The notes: generated by a model from the sequence alone, not told the origin. Numbered from the stretch's first letter, positions 1-5,736 are shown. The stretch: DNA of 5,736 nt from an uncultured Clostridiaceae bacterium (GCA_958402495.1 CATXTS010000119.1:1-5736); one strand, 5' to 3'. A program made the numbers and translations.

Positions 1-442
1 TATTTTCTCCAATGTCTTGCTCTACAGCTAGTATCTGTTCTACAATTTCTCCACTAGTTAAATTTCTAATAAAAGCAATTCCTGTAGATGCACAAAATTT
101 GCAACCCATTTTACAACCAATTTGTGAAGATACACAAACGGTTTTTCCATGATGATATTGCATCAGTACTGTCTCTATAGCATTGCCATCTAGCACGTCA
201 AAAAGATACTTTTTGGTTCCATCTGATGCTTCTTGTTTTCTAAATATTTGGTAATTACACATCGTATAATTTTCTTTTAATTTCTCACGTAGAAAAATAG
301 ATAAATTCGTCATTTCATCAAATGTTTTTACTTTTTCTTGCTATACCCAAAAGAATATCTGCTCTGCTCTAAAAGGCTTTTCTCCTAAATTTTTCATTTC
401 TTCTTTTAAGGCTTCTAATGTATAGTCTTTTATATTTTTCAT
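1..442 (-). pseudogene. rlmN: RlmN, 23S rRNA (adenine-2503-C2) methyltransferase, N-terminal part with an in-frame TAG
   Basis: RlmN is a radical-SAM enzyme that methylates C2 of A2503 in 23S rRNA and of A37 in some tRNAs. From the ATG at 440-442 the frame reads MKNIKDYTLEALKEE, then PFRAEQIFFWV, a stop, QEKVKTFDEMTNLS, and the cluster-binding stretch CVSSQIGCKMGCKFCASTG. Its CxxxCxxC cysteines fall at codons 110, 114 and 117. The start is set by GAGG five bases upstream and by agreement with the family N-terminus. Only 147 of about 345 codons are visible; the rest lies left of the window. Codon 34 (341-343) is TAG where relatives usually have Tyr or His in the W-[IV]-[YH] turn, and homology continues in the same frame after it. 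This is a one-base nonsense change from TAT or TAC, a sequencing error, or (less likely) a recoded amber codon. The family call is secure; whether the gene works is not. Confidence 0.88.
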
Positions 443-467
443 CTTTTCCTCATTTCCGTATAGCAAA

Positions 468-496
468 TTTATATCATAAAGTGCATTTTTTTTCAA
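468..496 (-). promoter_or_regulatory. Predicted sigma-A promoter of rlmN
   Basis: On the minus strand TTGAAA (491-496) is followed after exactly 17 bases by TATAAA (468-473). A TG one base upstream of the -10 makes it an extended -10 promoter. It lies 26 bp before the rlmN start and after the terminator of the upstream gene, so rlmN appears to be transcribed on its own. Confidence 0.7.
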
Positions 497-556
497 TAGT
501 TTTCATGAAACTGTCATATTGGGTATTCGTTATGAGATTTCTTTTGCATTTTTACA

Positions 557-592
557 GAAAACAGCATATGATTTTTTTGTAATCATATGCTG
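557..592 (-). terminator. Rho-independent terminator after the prepilin-like gene
   Basis: A perfect 11-bp stem pairs CAGCATATGAT (562-572) with ATCATATGCTG (582-592) around a 9-base loop. On the minus strand it is followed by TTTTC, a short U tract. It starts 14 bp beyond the TAA of the GLUG-repeat gene and separates that gene from the rlmN promoter. Confidence 0.75.
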
Positions 593-605
593 CGTAGGTT
601 ATTTT

Positions 606-2161
606 TTATTGCCAACTTAGAACTGGATAGCCGTTATTTTGGTTGTGATTATCTTCTTTAAATAGTACTCTATTGCTATTTCTATTTAAAATATTGCATA
701 ACTCTTGGTTTGTCATATTTTCTTCCAACTGTATTACTTTATCTTCCGTTATAGACTCCATGTTTCCAATTGGCTTTCCATTTGTTTTGACTGTATAGTT
801 TTCTTGCATTAGTTCACTTCCCCTTACACTACCTATTAGACTTCCTACCATATTATGCTTAGCTTCTACTAACATTTGTGCATAATTATGTTCTATGTTT
901 ACAGAAGTTCCTCGAGAGCCAATCAAACCACCTATAGCACTATTAACATTCGTATTTTGACTTCGAATATTTCCTATTGCATAACAACGTTGTACACTTT
1001 GATGTTGAAGTCCCAAAATACCTCCTACATATTCTATTTGCTCTGTTCCCTTTAAAGAGATATCTCCTATATGATAACAAGCATATAACATTCCATAATT
1101 ACTTTGGCCTGTAATTCCACCAATATTTTTTCCATCTGTTACCTCTATATTTCCTTTGTGATAGCAAGACTCTATTGTGGCTTTCTGCGTTACTCCGTGT
1201 AATACCACCTATATAAGTAGCTTGTTCTACTATTATCTGTCCTTGACTCCCACAATTTCTAATATAACTATCTTCTTCATTTGTCTGTCCTGCAATACCA
1301 CCTACATAACGTATTCTTCCTTCTATATTGACATTTGCTATACTATTACTGATTTTTTCTCCTACTCCGGCAATTCCACCAATTAACATCCATGTTCCAT
1401 TTCCCTTAATCTTACCTGTTGCTCTACAATTCTCTATTTTATTCGTCCTATTTCCTCCGCAAATAGCACCTACGAAAATATATTGTAATTCACCGGTTAC
1501 TTCTATATCACAATCTTCTATATTTAAATTTTGAATATCCCCATTTACATTAGAAAAGAAACCAATATATTTCCTTTCTGCCTGTACCCCGTTTTTTTGC
1601 ATATACATATGAAAAATACTATGTCCTTTTCCATCAAATGTTCCTTGAAATGTATTTTCTAATGTTCCGGATTCCCTGCCATCCTTCTTGTGTTGTTAAT
1701 GCTTGTTTTAAATTTCCAGTATATCCATAACTAGCATAATCTGTTCGTTTACTATCTACATAAGACTTATCTGATTGAAAATCCAAATTTGTTCCTAATG
1801 TAACAAATTGATTTTCAAAACGTTTTGTTCCACTAGATACTTGATATGCAAATACTACTAAATCTTCTATACTATTAATCACATATGGTTCATTTACAGT
1901 TCCTGCCCCCTCTAATGTTCCTGGGTTTGTATCCGTTACTTGTACAATATCTCTTATTTTTTCTTGCATAGCTATATCTACTTGATTTAGCGCTTGTTTT
2001 TCTTTTTCTTCTGCTTGTATCGTGTTTTCTTTGGCTTGTTTTGCTTTACTAATTATCCCATTTTCGCCAACTAAAGCCGTTATAGAAATACCTGCTAGAA
2101 TAATTAAGACGATAATAGTTATAACTAATACTATTAATGTAATACCTCTTTGTTTTTCCAT
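606..2161 (-). pseudogene. Type IV prepilin-like protein with GLUG-repeat body, interrupted by two +1 frameshifts
   Basis: The start is the ATG at 2159-2161, which has AAGGAG nine bases upstream; the frame is open further upstream but that part is not pilin-like. The N-terminus MEKQRGITLIVLVITI is a class III-type prepilin signal: a short basic leader, predicted cleavage after Gly6, then a hydrophobic helix. Val stands at mature position 5, where true pilins have Glu. A coiled-coil-like stretch and NEPYVINSIEDLVVFA follow, then GTFDGKGHSI, then repeats of about 25 residues with GG(I/L)xG cores (GGIAGVG, GGIAGQT, GGITGQS, GGILGLQ, GGLIGSR) typical of GLUG domains, probably a parallel beta-helix outside the cell. 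The frame breaks at 1669 and 1197; skipping one C at each joins 164, 157 and 196 codons into 517 residues ending at TAA (606-608). No pilus assembly genes are nearby. The role may be surface or pilus-associated, but the partner is unknown. As written the gene gives a truncated product. Confidence 0.85.
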
Positions 2162-2170
2162 ACTCTCTTT

Positions 2171-2176
2171 CTCCTT
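2171..2176 (-). promoter_or_regulatory. Ribosome binding site that fixes the prepilin-like start
   Basis: AAGGAG on the minus strand, nine bases before the ATG at 2161. The longer open frame starting at 2221 has no comparable site and would place about 20 charged residues ahead of the prepilin leader, so 2161 is preferred. Confidence 0.75.
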
Positions 2177-2221
2177 TTTCTTATGTTCTCCCATCATTGT
2201 ATAATTTATACTATATTTCAT

Positions 2222-2491
2222 ATTACCAATTGGATAAAGTCAATAATTTCATTTATTCTATTTTCACTTTTACTTATCCTCTTTTCAATTTGTTTTATGT
2301 AATGTTTTAAATACCTTATATCTGTTTAACTGATAAACCGACAACACTTGCTTTTAAAAGTTTCATTCTTTGTGTTAGTAGTAAAATATTGGCCATCTTT
2401 TGTAAAATTCCTAACATAACTTTATAAGGAAGTGTTGCCCCTTGAAAAGATTAACATACAGTATTTTACCAATTTGTATTGTGTTATTTCA
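2222..2491. other. AT-rich intergenic stretch between divergent genes
   Basis: No supported gene is visible. On the minus strand TTGACT (2238-2243) could be a -35 for the prepilin-like gene, but no well-spaced -10 follows it. CAACACTT near 2342 and AAGTGTTG near 2431 form an 8-bp inverted repeat about 80 bp apart, too weak to call an RNA structure. A 33-codon open frame at 2316-2417 (minus) lacks a ribosome binding site and any resemblance I recognise. Confidence 0.5.
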
Positions 2492-2520
2492 TTGTTTTTA
2501 CAGTCATTTTGTGCTATACT
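2492..2520 (+). promoter_or_regulatory. Predicted promoter of the CDF transporter gene
   Basis: TTGTTT (2492-2497) and TATACT (2515-2520) are separated by 17 bases, with TG one base before the -10 (extended -10). Transcription would start near 2527, giving an untranslated leader of only about 48 nt. That is too short for a yybP-ykoY-type manganese riboswitch. Confidence 0.65.
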
Positions 2521-2574
2521 AGTTTTCAATTTTAATAAAGAACATATAATTAGAATTAAGAAAAGGTGATATAA

Positions 2575-3432
2575 ATGGAACGTTATGAAGTTACCAAAAA
2601 AGCAGGACTTTTTGGTATATTTGGAAATATATTTTTATTAATTATCAAAGGAACCATTGGATTTTTAACGAATAGCCAAGCCATGATTGCAGATAGCGCT
2701 AATAGTGCTGGTGATATCTTCGCTTCTGCTATGACTTCCATTGGCAATAAGATTGCTAGTGAGCCTCAAGATGACACCCACAATTTTGGGCATGGAAAGG
2801 CAGAATATATTTTTTCTATGTTTATTGGCATTTCTATGGTTGTAGTTGCTTTTAAACTATTGTATGACTCTGTTATTTCTTTAATTAACCAAGAACAGAT
2901 GCAATTTTCTTGGATATTAATTTTAGTTTGTATTATTACTATTGCTATTAAAGCTAGTCTTTACTTATATACTAAAAAGTTATCTAAAAAATTGGATAAT
3001 ATCTTAATTGAAGCAAACATGAAAGACCATAGAAATGATTGTATTGTTACTACTTTCACCTTGATTTCTATATTAGCCACTTTAATAAATATCTACTGGC
3101 TAGATGGTGTCGTAGGTATTGGTATCTCTATTTGGATTGCTTTAACTGGTCTTAAGATTTTTGTTGAAAGTTATAATGTTTTAATGGATAAATCTATTGA
3201 TGAAGATACAAAAGATTTGATATTACATATTATTAAAAACTATGATAAAGTTCAAAAAGTAAGTCATTTTTATTCTACACCTGTTGGTTATCAATATATG
3301 ATTGTTTTAACGATTAGTGTAGATGGTAACATGTCTACTTTTGAAAGTCATGCTTTAGCGGATAGTTTAGAACAAGATATTACGAAATTAGATAAAGTTT
3401 ATCATACTTTAATTCATGTAAATCCTATTTAA
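2575..3432 (+). CDS. Cation diffusion facilitator (CDF) family metal exporter
   Basis: CDF proteins are homodimeric antiporters in the cytoplasmic membrane that export divalent metals against protons. The 285-residue length is normal. Visible features are a short cytoplasmic N-terminus, a first membrane segment around residues 12-31, the TM2 motif AMIADSANSAGD (36-47), the family signature HNFGHGKAEYI (69-79), further hydrophobic segments near 80-104, 112-132 and 157-195, and a soluble C-terminal domain from about 205 that ends HTLIHVNPI. The transport site should be N43-x3-D47 in TM2 and D151-x3-D155 (KDHRND) in TM5. Zinc CDFs usually carry HxxxD in both helices, so the missing histidines point towards manganese or iron; this is inference. 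The start has AGGTGA five bases upstream and its own extended -10 promoter. The gene is intact and monocistronic, ends TAA with a TGA one base later, and has no clear terminator before CRISPR leader 1. Confidence 0.93.
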   Translation: MERYEVTKKAGLFGIFGNIFLLIIKGTIGFLTNSQAMIADSANSAGDIFASAMTSIGNKIASEPQDDTHNFGHGKAEYIFSMFIGISMVVVAFKLLYDSVISLINQEQMQFSWILILVCIITIAIKASLYLYTKKLSKKLDNILIEANMKDHRNDCIVTTFTLISILATLINIYWLDGVVGIGISIWIALTGLKIFVESYNVLMDKSIDEDTKDLILHIIKNYDKVQKVSHFYSTPVGYQYMIVLTISVDGNMSTFESHALADSLEQDITKLDKVYHTLIHVNPI

Positions 3433-3454
3433 TGATTAAAAATTTAAATATCTA

Positions 3455-3635
3455 CTTTATCTGTCGACCTCCAATAGTGTAAAAATCCCTGGGAGTCGAC
3501 AGATTCAAGAAATGGCTATATATAGCGATTTTCTTAAAATGCTAGACTTTTCTATTACTTTTTGATACAATATTTCTAGAGGTCGACAGATAACGGCATG
3601 CAAAACATTGATATTAATGCTATAAAACTCCACCT
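3455..3635 (+). promoter_or_regulatory. CRISPR leader 1
   Basis: This 181-bp AT-rich segment ends exactly at the first repeat of array 1 and matches leader 2 without a gap at an offset of 1216 bp (about 88% by eye). It holds TCTGTCGACC (3460-3469), the inverted copy GTCGACAGA (3495-3503), a 12-bp palindrome GCTATATATAGC (3515-3526) and a third copy GGTCGACAGA (3581-3590). A promoter TAGACT (3543-3548), 17 bases, TACAAT (3566-3571) with an extended -10 TG is kept in both leaders and would start transcription near 3578, towards the array. The last bases, ATAAAACTCC(A/G)CCT, are shared too and are probably the spacer integration site. Leader function is inferred from position and conservation. 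Confidence 0.85.
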
Positions 3636-3864
3636 GTTTTAATTTTAGTATTGTAGAATGTAAATTTAATAGGATATCAATATTTAAACAAAATATACAC
3701 AAGTTTTAATTTTAGTATTGTAGAATGTAAATCGCTCAACATTACTCAAATATTGGGGTGTAACTTGGTTTTAATTTTAGTATTTTAGAATGTAAATTTT
3801 GATATGGAACAGCAAGAACAGGAGGCAAGAGATTGTTTTAATTTACATATTTTAGAATGCACAG
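3636..3864 (+). CRISPR. CRISPR array 1: four repeats, three spacers (type I-B-like repeat)
   Basis: The 30-bp repeats start GTTTTAATTTTAG and end GAATGTAAAT. They lie at 3636-3665, 3703-3732, 3768-3797 (one change, G to T, at repeat position 18) and 3835-3864. Spacers are 37, 35 and 37 bp and unrelated to each other. The last repeat keeps its first ten bases but differs at many later positions and ends GCACAG, as leader-distal repeats often do; this fixes the orientation with the leader on the left. The 3' end ATGTAAAT, the expected crRNA 5' handle, matches clostridial type I-B repeats such as that of Clostridioides difficile. No cas gene is in the window. The terminal repeat overlaps the 3' end of lepB on the other strand. 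Confidence 0.93.
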
Positions 3865-4475
3865 AATTTATCTAATGGCCAGAATCGTAATATTACTGTT
3901 CCCTCAACTTTATTTATTGGTATACATCCGAAGTATCTGCAGTCCATACTACCATTTCTGTTATCACCAAGAGCAAATATATATCCTTCTGGTACAATAA
4001 AATCCTCTAAATAAGTACTTTTAGCTTCTGTTATGACACCTTCTTTTAGATAATTTTCCTTTAGTTTTTCATCATTTATATAGATAGCTCCATCCTTGAT
4101 TTCCACATGTTCACCTGGAAGTGCAACTACTCTTTTTATATAACTCTGCTTTCCTATTTCTAAAACATTATACATAAATTTTTGAAATATTGTAGATGGT
4201 TCTTCACTATATTCTGCTTTTTCACTTTTAGCACCTGTTTTAGTATTGCTTGGTGCTTCAAAAGTTATAATTTCTCCTCTTTCTGGCATTTCATTAAAAG
4301 TTCTCACTAAATGGCTTAGTAGTAATCTATCATTTTGTTGTAAAGTAGGAAACATTGAGGATTGTTGAACAACTGTAGGTGTTCCAACATAATATCGAAT
4401 TAACAATGCTATAATAATAGCAATTAAAATACAAAATACCCATTCCAAGATTTCTTTTATTTTTTTATTATTCAT
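3852..4475 (-). CDS. lepB: Signal peptidase I
   Basis: Type I signal peptidase is a membrane-anchored Ser/Lys protease that removes signal peptides from secreted proteins on the outer face of the membrane. The 207 residues comprise a basic N-terminus, one membrane anchor (about 9-30) and an external catalytic domain. Box B is QSSMFPTL with nucleophile Ser40; box D is YIKRVVALPGE with general base Lys114; box E is GDNRNGSMDCRYFG at 170-183, with Cys179 where Ser is more usual. Residues 73-112 form an insertion that varies in this family. One membrane segment and this size fit Gram-positive SipS-type enzymes. AAGGAG stands about ten bases before the ATG and a promoter lies 44-71 bp upstream. 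The last three codons and the TAA lie inside the terminal repeat of CRISPR array 1. The gene is convergent with that array and no terminator separates them. Confidence 0.95.
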   Translation of the reverse strand: MNNKKIKEILEWVFCILIAIIIALLIRYYVGTPTVVQQSSMFPTLQQNDRLLLSHLVRTFNEMPERGEIITFEAPSNTKTGAKSEKAEYSEEPSTIFQKFMYNVLEIGKQSYIKRVVALPGEHVEIKDGAIYINDEKLKENYLKEGVITEAKSTYLEDFIVPEGYIFALGDNRNGSMDCRYFGCIPINKVEGTVILRFWPLDKFCAF

Positions 4476-4518
4476 TTTATTATTTCTCCTTTATCACTAT
4501 CTTATTAAATATAGAAAT

Positions 4519-4546
4519 AGTATACCACAAAAAAATAATTTGAAAA
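4519..4546 (-). promoter_or_regulatory. Predicted promoter of lepB
   Basis: On the minus strand TTTTCA (4541-4546), 16 bases, then TATACT (4519-4524). The -10 is good and the -35 weaker (four of six). It lies 44 bp upstream of the lepB ATG, with AAGGAG at 4485-4490 between. The stretch from here to leader 2 (4547-4670) is very AT-rich and shows no gene. Confidence 0.6.
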
Positions 4547-4670
4547 TCTTTTTTTAATTTAACATATTTATTTTTAAAAATTATGTTTTAACTAATAGTT
4601 TAAAATAAAATATTACAAAATTCGAACCAGCTTATGTGTTAAATTTGCATAAATTATATTTTTCCTCTAT

Positions 4671-4851
4671 CTTTATCTGTCGACCTCCAATAATGTAAAA
4701 ATCTCCATTGGTCGACAGATTCAAGAAATGGCTATATATAGCTATTTTCTTAAAATAGTAGACTTTTCTATTTCTTTTTGATACAATATTTTTAGAGGTC
4801 GACAGATTGTTGCATGCAATCTATTGATATTAGTGCTATAAAACTCCGCCT
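4671..4851 (+). promoter_or_regulatory. CRISPR leader 2
   Basis: Second copy of the 181-bp leader, gap-free against leader 1. The GTCGAC elements lie at 4676-4685, 4710-4719 (a perfect 10-bp inverted repeat with the first) and 4797-4806. The palindrome GCTATATATAGC is at 4731-4742 and the promoter TAGACT (4759-4764) with TACAAT (4782-4787) is kept. Most differences from leader 1 fall in the loop between the first two GTCGAC elements and in the bases after the third one, while the elements themselves barely change. The leader also reads towards the right. Confidence 0.85.
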
Positions 4852-5013
4852 ATTTTAATTTTAGTATTGTAGAATGTAAAGTCTATCCTTTCTTTTTATT
4901 TTTATTTTCGCATCTCCTATTTTAATTTTAGTATTGTAGAATGTAAAGTCTAATATTGATTTAGAAGCGATAGAAGTAGGACTTATTTTAATTTTAGATT
5001 GTAGAATTTTTAC
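4852..5013 (+). CRISPR. CRISPR array 2: three repeats, two spacers
   Basis: Two identical 30-bp repeats (4852-4881 and 4919-4948) share the core of array 1 but begin with A instead of G and end AAAG instead of AAAT. The third (about 4985-5013) has lost the T after its first 13 bases and degenerates after GTAGAAT, marking the leader-distal end. Spacers are 37 and 36 bp. Identity between the two good copies runs on to 37 bp: CCT before and TCTA after both, so the exact repeat edges are uncertain. The orientation equals that of array 1 and no cas genes adjoin it. Confidence 0.88.
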
Positions 5014-5017
5014 ATTT

Positions 5018-5062
5018 AAAAAGAGTTGATAATGAGATTTCTTTCTCTTATCAACTCTTTTT
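5018..5062. terminator. Bidirectional terminator between CRISPR array 2 and clpC
   Basis: A perfect 15-bp stem pairs AAAAAGAGTTGATAA (5018-5032) with TTATCAACTCTTTTT (5048-5062). Four more pairs (GAGA with TCTC) can form inside, around a small loop. It has a T run on the plus side and an A run on the other, so it can end both CRISPR array 2 transcripts and clpC transcripts; it begins 4 bp after the clpC stop. Confidence 0.88.
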
Positions 5063-5065
5063 TTC

Positions 5066-5736
5066 TTACTCTATTTCTATATTACCTTGCTCATTTAAAA
5101 CTACTTTAGCTGTTTTTCCAGCTTGAATCTTACCATCTAAAATAGCTTCTGCAATCTTGTCTTCAATCATACTTTGTATTGCTCTTTTTAATGGACGAGC
5201 ACCATAATTATTGTCCACACCTTTTTCTAGTACTTTTTCTTTTACTTCTTCTGTAATTTCCACCTGCATATCTTGTGCTTTCAAACGCTCTTGTACTTGT
5301 TTTAGCATAATATTTATAATCTGTTTCATTTCTTCATTTTGTAGTTTATGGAATACAATAATTTCATCAATACGATTGATAAACTCTGGCTTAAATTGTC
5401 TTTTTAATTCAGCCATCACTTCTTTTTTAGTATCTTCATATTCTTTTTGTTCTTCTTTTCCATCCTGACTTCTATTAGTAAACCCTAAAGATTTCTTATC
5501 TGTAATCAAGCGAGCTCCTACATTAGAAGTCATAATAATTACTGTGTTTTTGAAATTAACCATTCTACCAGTACTATCTGTCAAACGTCCATCATCTAAA
5601 ATTTGAAGTAACATATTCATAACATCTGGATGTGCTTTTTCAATCTCGTCAAATAGAATAACTGCATATGGCTGTCTTCTAATTTTTTCTGTCAATTGAC
5701 CACCATCATCATAGCCTACATATCCTGGAGGAGAGC
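5066..5736 (-). CDS. clpC: ClpC-type AAA+ ATPase of the Clp protease, C-terminal part
   Basis: ClpC unfolds proteins and feeds them to the ClpP peptidase; it acts in cytoplasmic quality control and regulated proteolysis. The visible 222 codons are the second AAA+ module, cut at the window edge. In order: pore loop SPPGYVGYDDGGQLTE, Walker B VILFDEIEKAHP, sensor 1 VIIMTSNVGA, a ClpP-binding loop KKSLGFTNRS, arginine finger FINRIDEIIVF, sensor 2 YGARPLKRAIQ, and a short acidic tail GNIEIE before TAA (5066-5068). The (L/I/V)GF loop between sensor 1 and the arginine finger is present in ClpP partners and absent from the disaggregase ClpB, hence ClpC; ClpE or ClpA-like proteins are less likely. 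Its start, N-domain and regulators lie outside. It ends at a strong bidirectional hairpin. No damage is visible. Confidence 0.92.
   Translation of the reverse strand, partial: SPPGYVGYDDGGQLTEKIRRQPYAVILFDEIEKAHPDVMNMLLQILDDGRLTDSTGRMVNFKNTVIIMTSNVGARLITDKKSLGFTNRSQDGKEEQKEYEDTKKEVMAELKRQFKPEFINRIDEIIVFHKLQNEEMKQIINIMLKQVQERLKAQDMQVEITEEVKEKVLEKGVDNNYGARPLKRAIQSMIEDKIAEAILDGKIQAGKTAKVVLNEQGNIEIE

Noticed and set aside
1177..1534. Two overlapping plus-strand open frames opposite the GLUG-repeat gene
   Set aside because: They are rich in Ile, Thr, Ser and Phe as expected from the complement of AT-rich repeats, and they have no start signals.
2022..2204. Plus-strand open frame opposite the prepilin N-terminus
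   Set aside because: Its hydrophobic look is the complement of the pilin helix; no ribosome binding site.
2316..2417. 33-codon minus-strand frame starting MLGILQKMANILLL
   Set aside because: No ribosome binding site, no recognisable family, and a length expected by chance in this composition.
2521..2574. Manganese riboswitch (yybP-ykoY) ahead of the CDF gene
   Set aside because: The leader after the predicted promoter is only about 48 nt and shows none of the expected helices.
3460..3503. GTCGAC hairpin as terminator of the CDF gene
   Set aside because: No U tract follows it, and the same hairpin is present in leader 2 where no plus-strand gene precedes it.
3459..3591. Inverted 13-mers ATCTGTCGACCTC and GAGGTCGACAGAT looking like the ends of a small transposable element
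   Set aside because: No target-site duplication at either copy, and the same arrangement sits at a fixed distance from the first repeat in both leaders, which fits a leader element better.
3505..3702. Minus-strand open frame of 65 codons
   Set aside because: It lies across CRISPR leader 1 and the first repeat and spacer, has no ribosome binding site and no family resemblance.
5211..5468. Plus-strand open frame opposite clpC
   Set aside because: Shadow of a conserved gene; Ser/Cys/Phe-rich composition and no start signal.

Overview
The window is AT-rich DNA that reads like a low-GC Gram-positive anaerobe of the Clostridia (Bacillota). Supporting signs are a ClpC-type Clp ATPase, a single-pass Gram-positive signal peptidase I, a clostridial prepilin-like protein with a GLUG-repeat body, AGGAG-type ribosome binding sites, TAA stops on the complete genes, and CRISPR repeats ending in GAATGTAAAT as in clostridial type I-B systems. 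The species cannot be named from this sequence.

Left part (1-2221, all minus strand): the first 147 codons of rlmN (23S rRNA/tRNA methyltransferase), running off the left edge and interrupted by an in-frame TAG at codon 34. Upstream of it, behind a hairpin terminator, is a gene for a type IV prepilin-like protein with a GLUG-repeat body. That gene is broken by two +1 shifts; skipping one C at each restores a 517-residue protein. Both shifts fall on a CGG codon followed by A, and I found no other in-frame CGG in the genes of this window.

Middle (2222-3432): a 353-bp intergenic stretch that ends in a good promoter, then an intact plus-strand cation diffusion facilitator (285 aa), probably a divalent metal exporter and perhaps manganese-type.

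Right part (3433-5736): two very short CRISPR arrays in the same orientation (4 repeats/3 spacers and 3 repeats/2 spacers). Each is preceded by a copy of the same 181-bp leader; the copies are about 88% identical without gaps and exactly 1216 bp apart. lepB (signal peptidase I, minus strand) lies between the arrays, and its stop codon is inside the degenerate last repeat of array 1. A bidirectional terminator separates array 2 from the C-terminal part of clpC (minus strand), which leaves the window at the right edge. No cas genes are present, so adaptation and interference proteins would have to come from elsewhere in the genome.

The genes look like independent housekeeping units and not one pathway: RNA modification, surface or pilin-like protein, metal export, protein secretion and protein quality control. 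The most unusual material is the paired CRISPR leaders, with three copies each of a GTCGAC-centred element, and the coincident frameshift sites in the prepilin-like gene.
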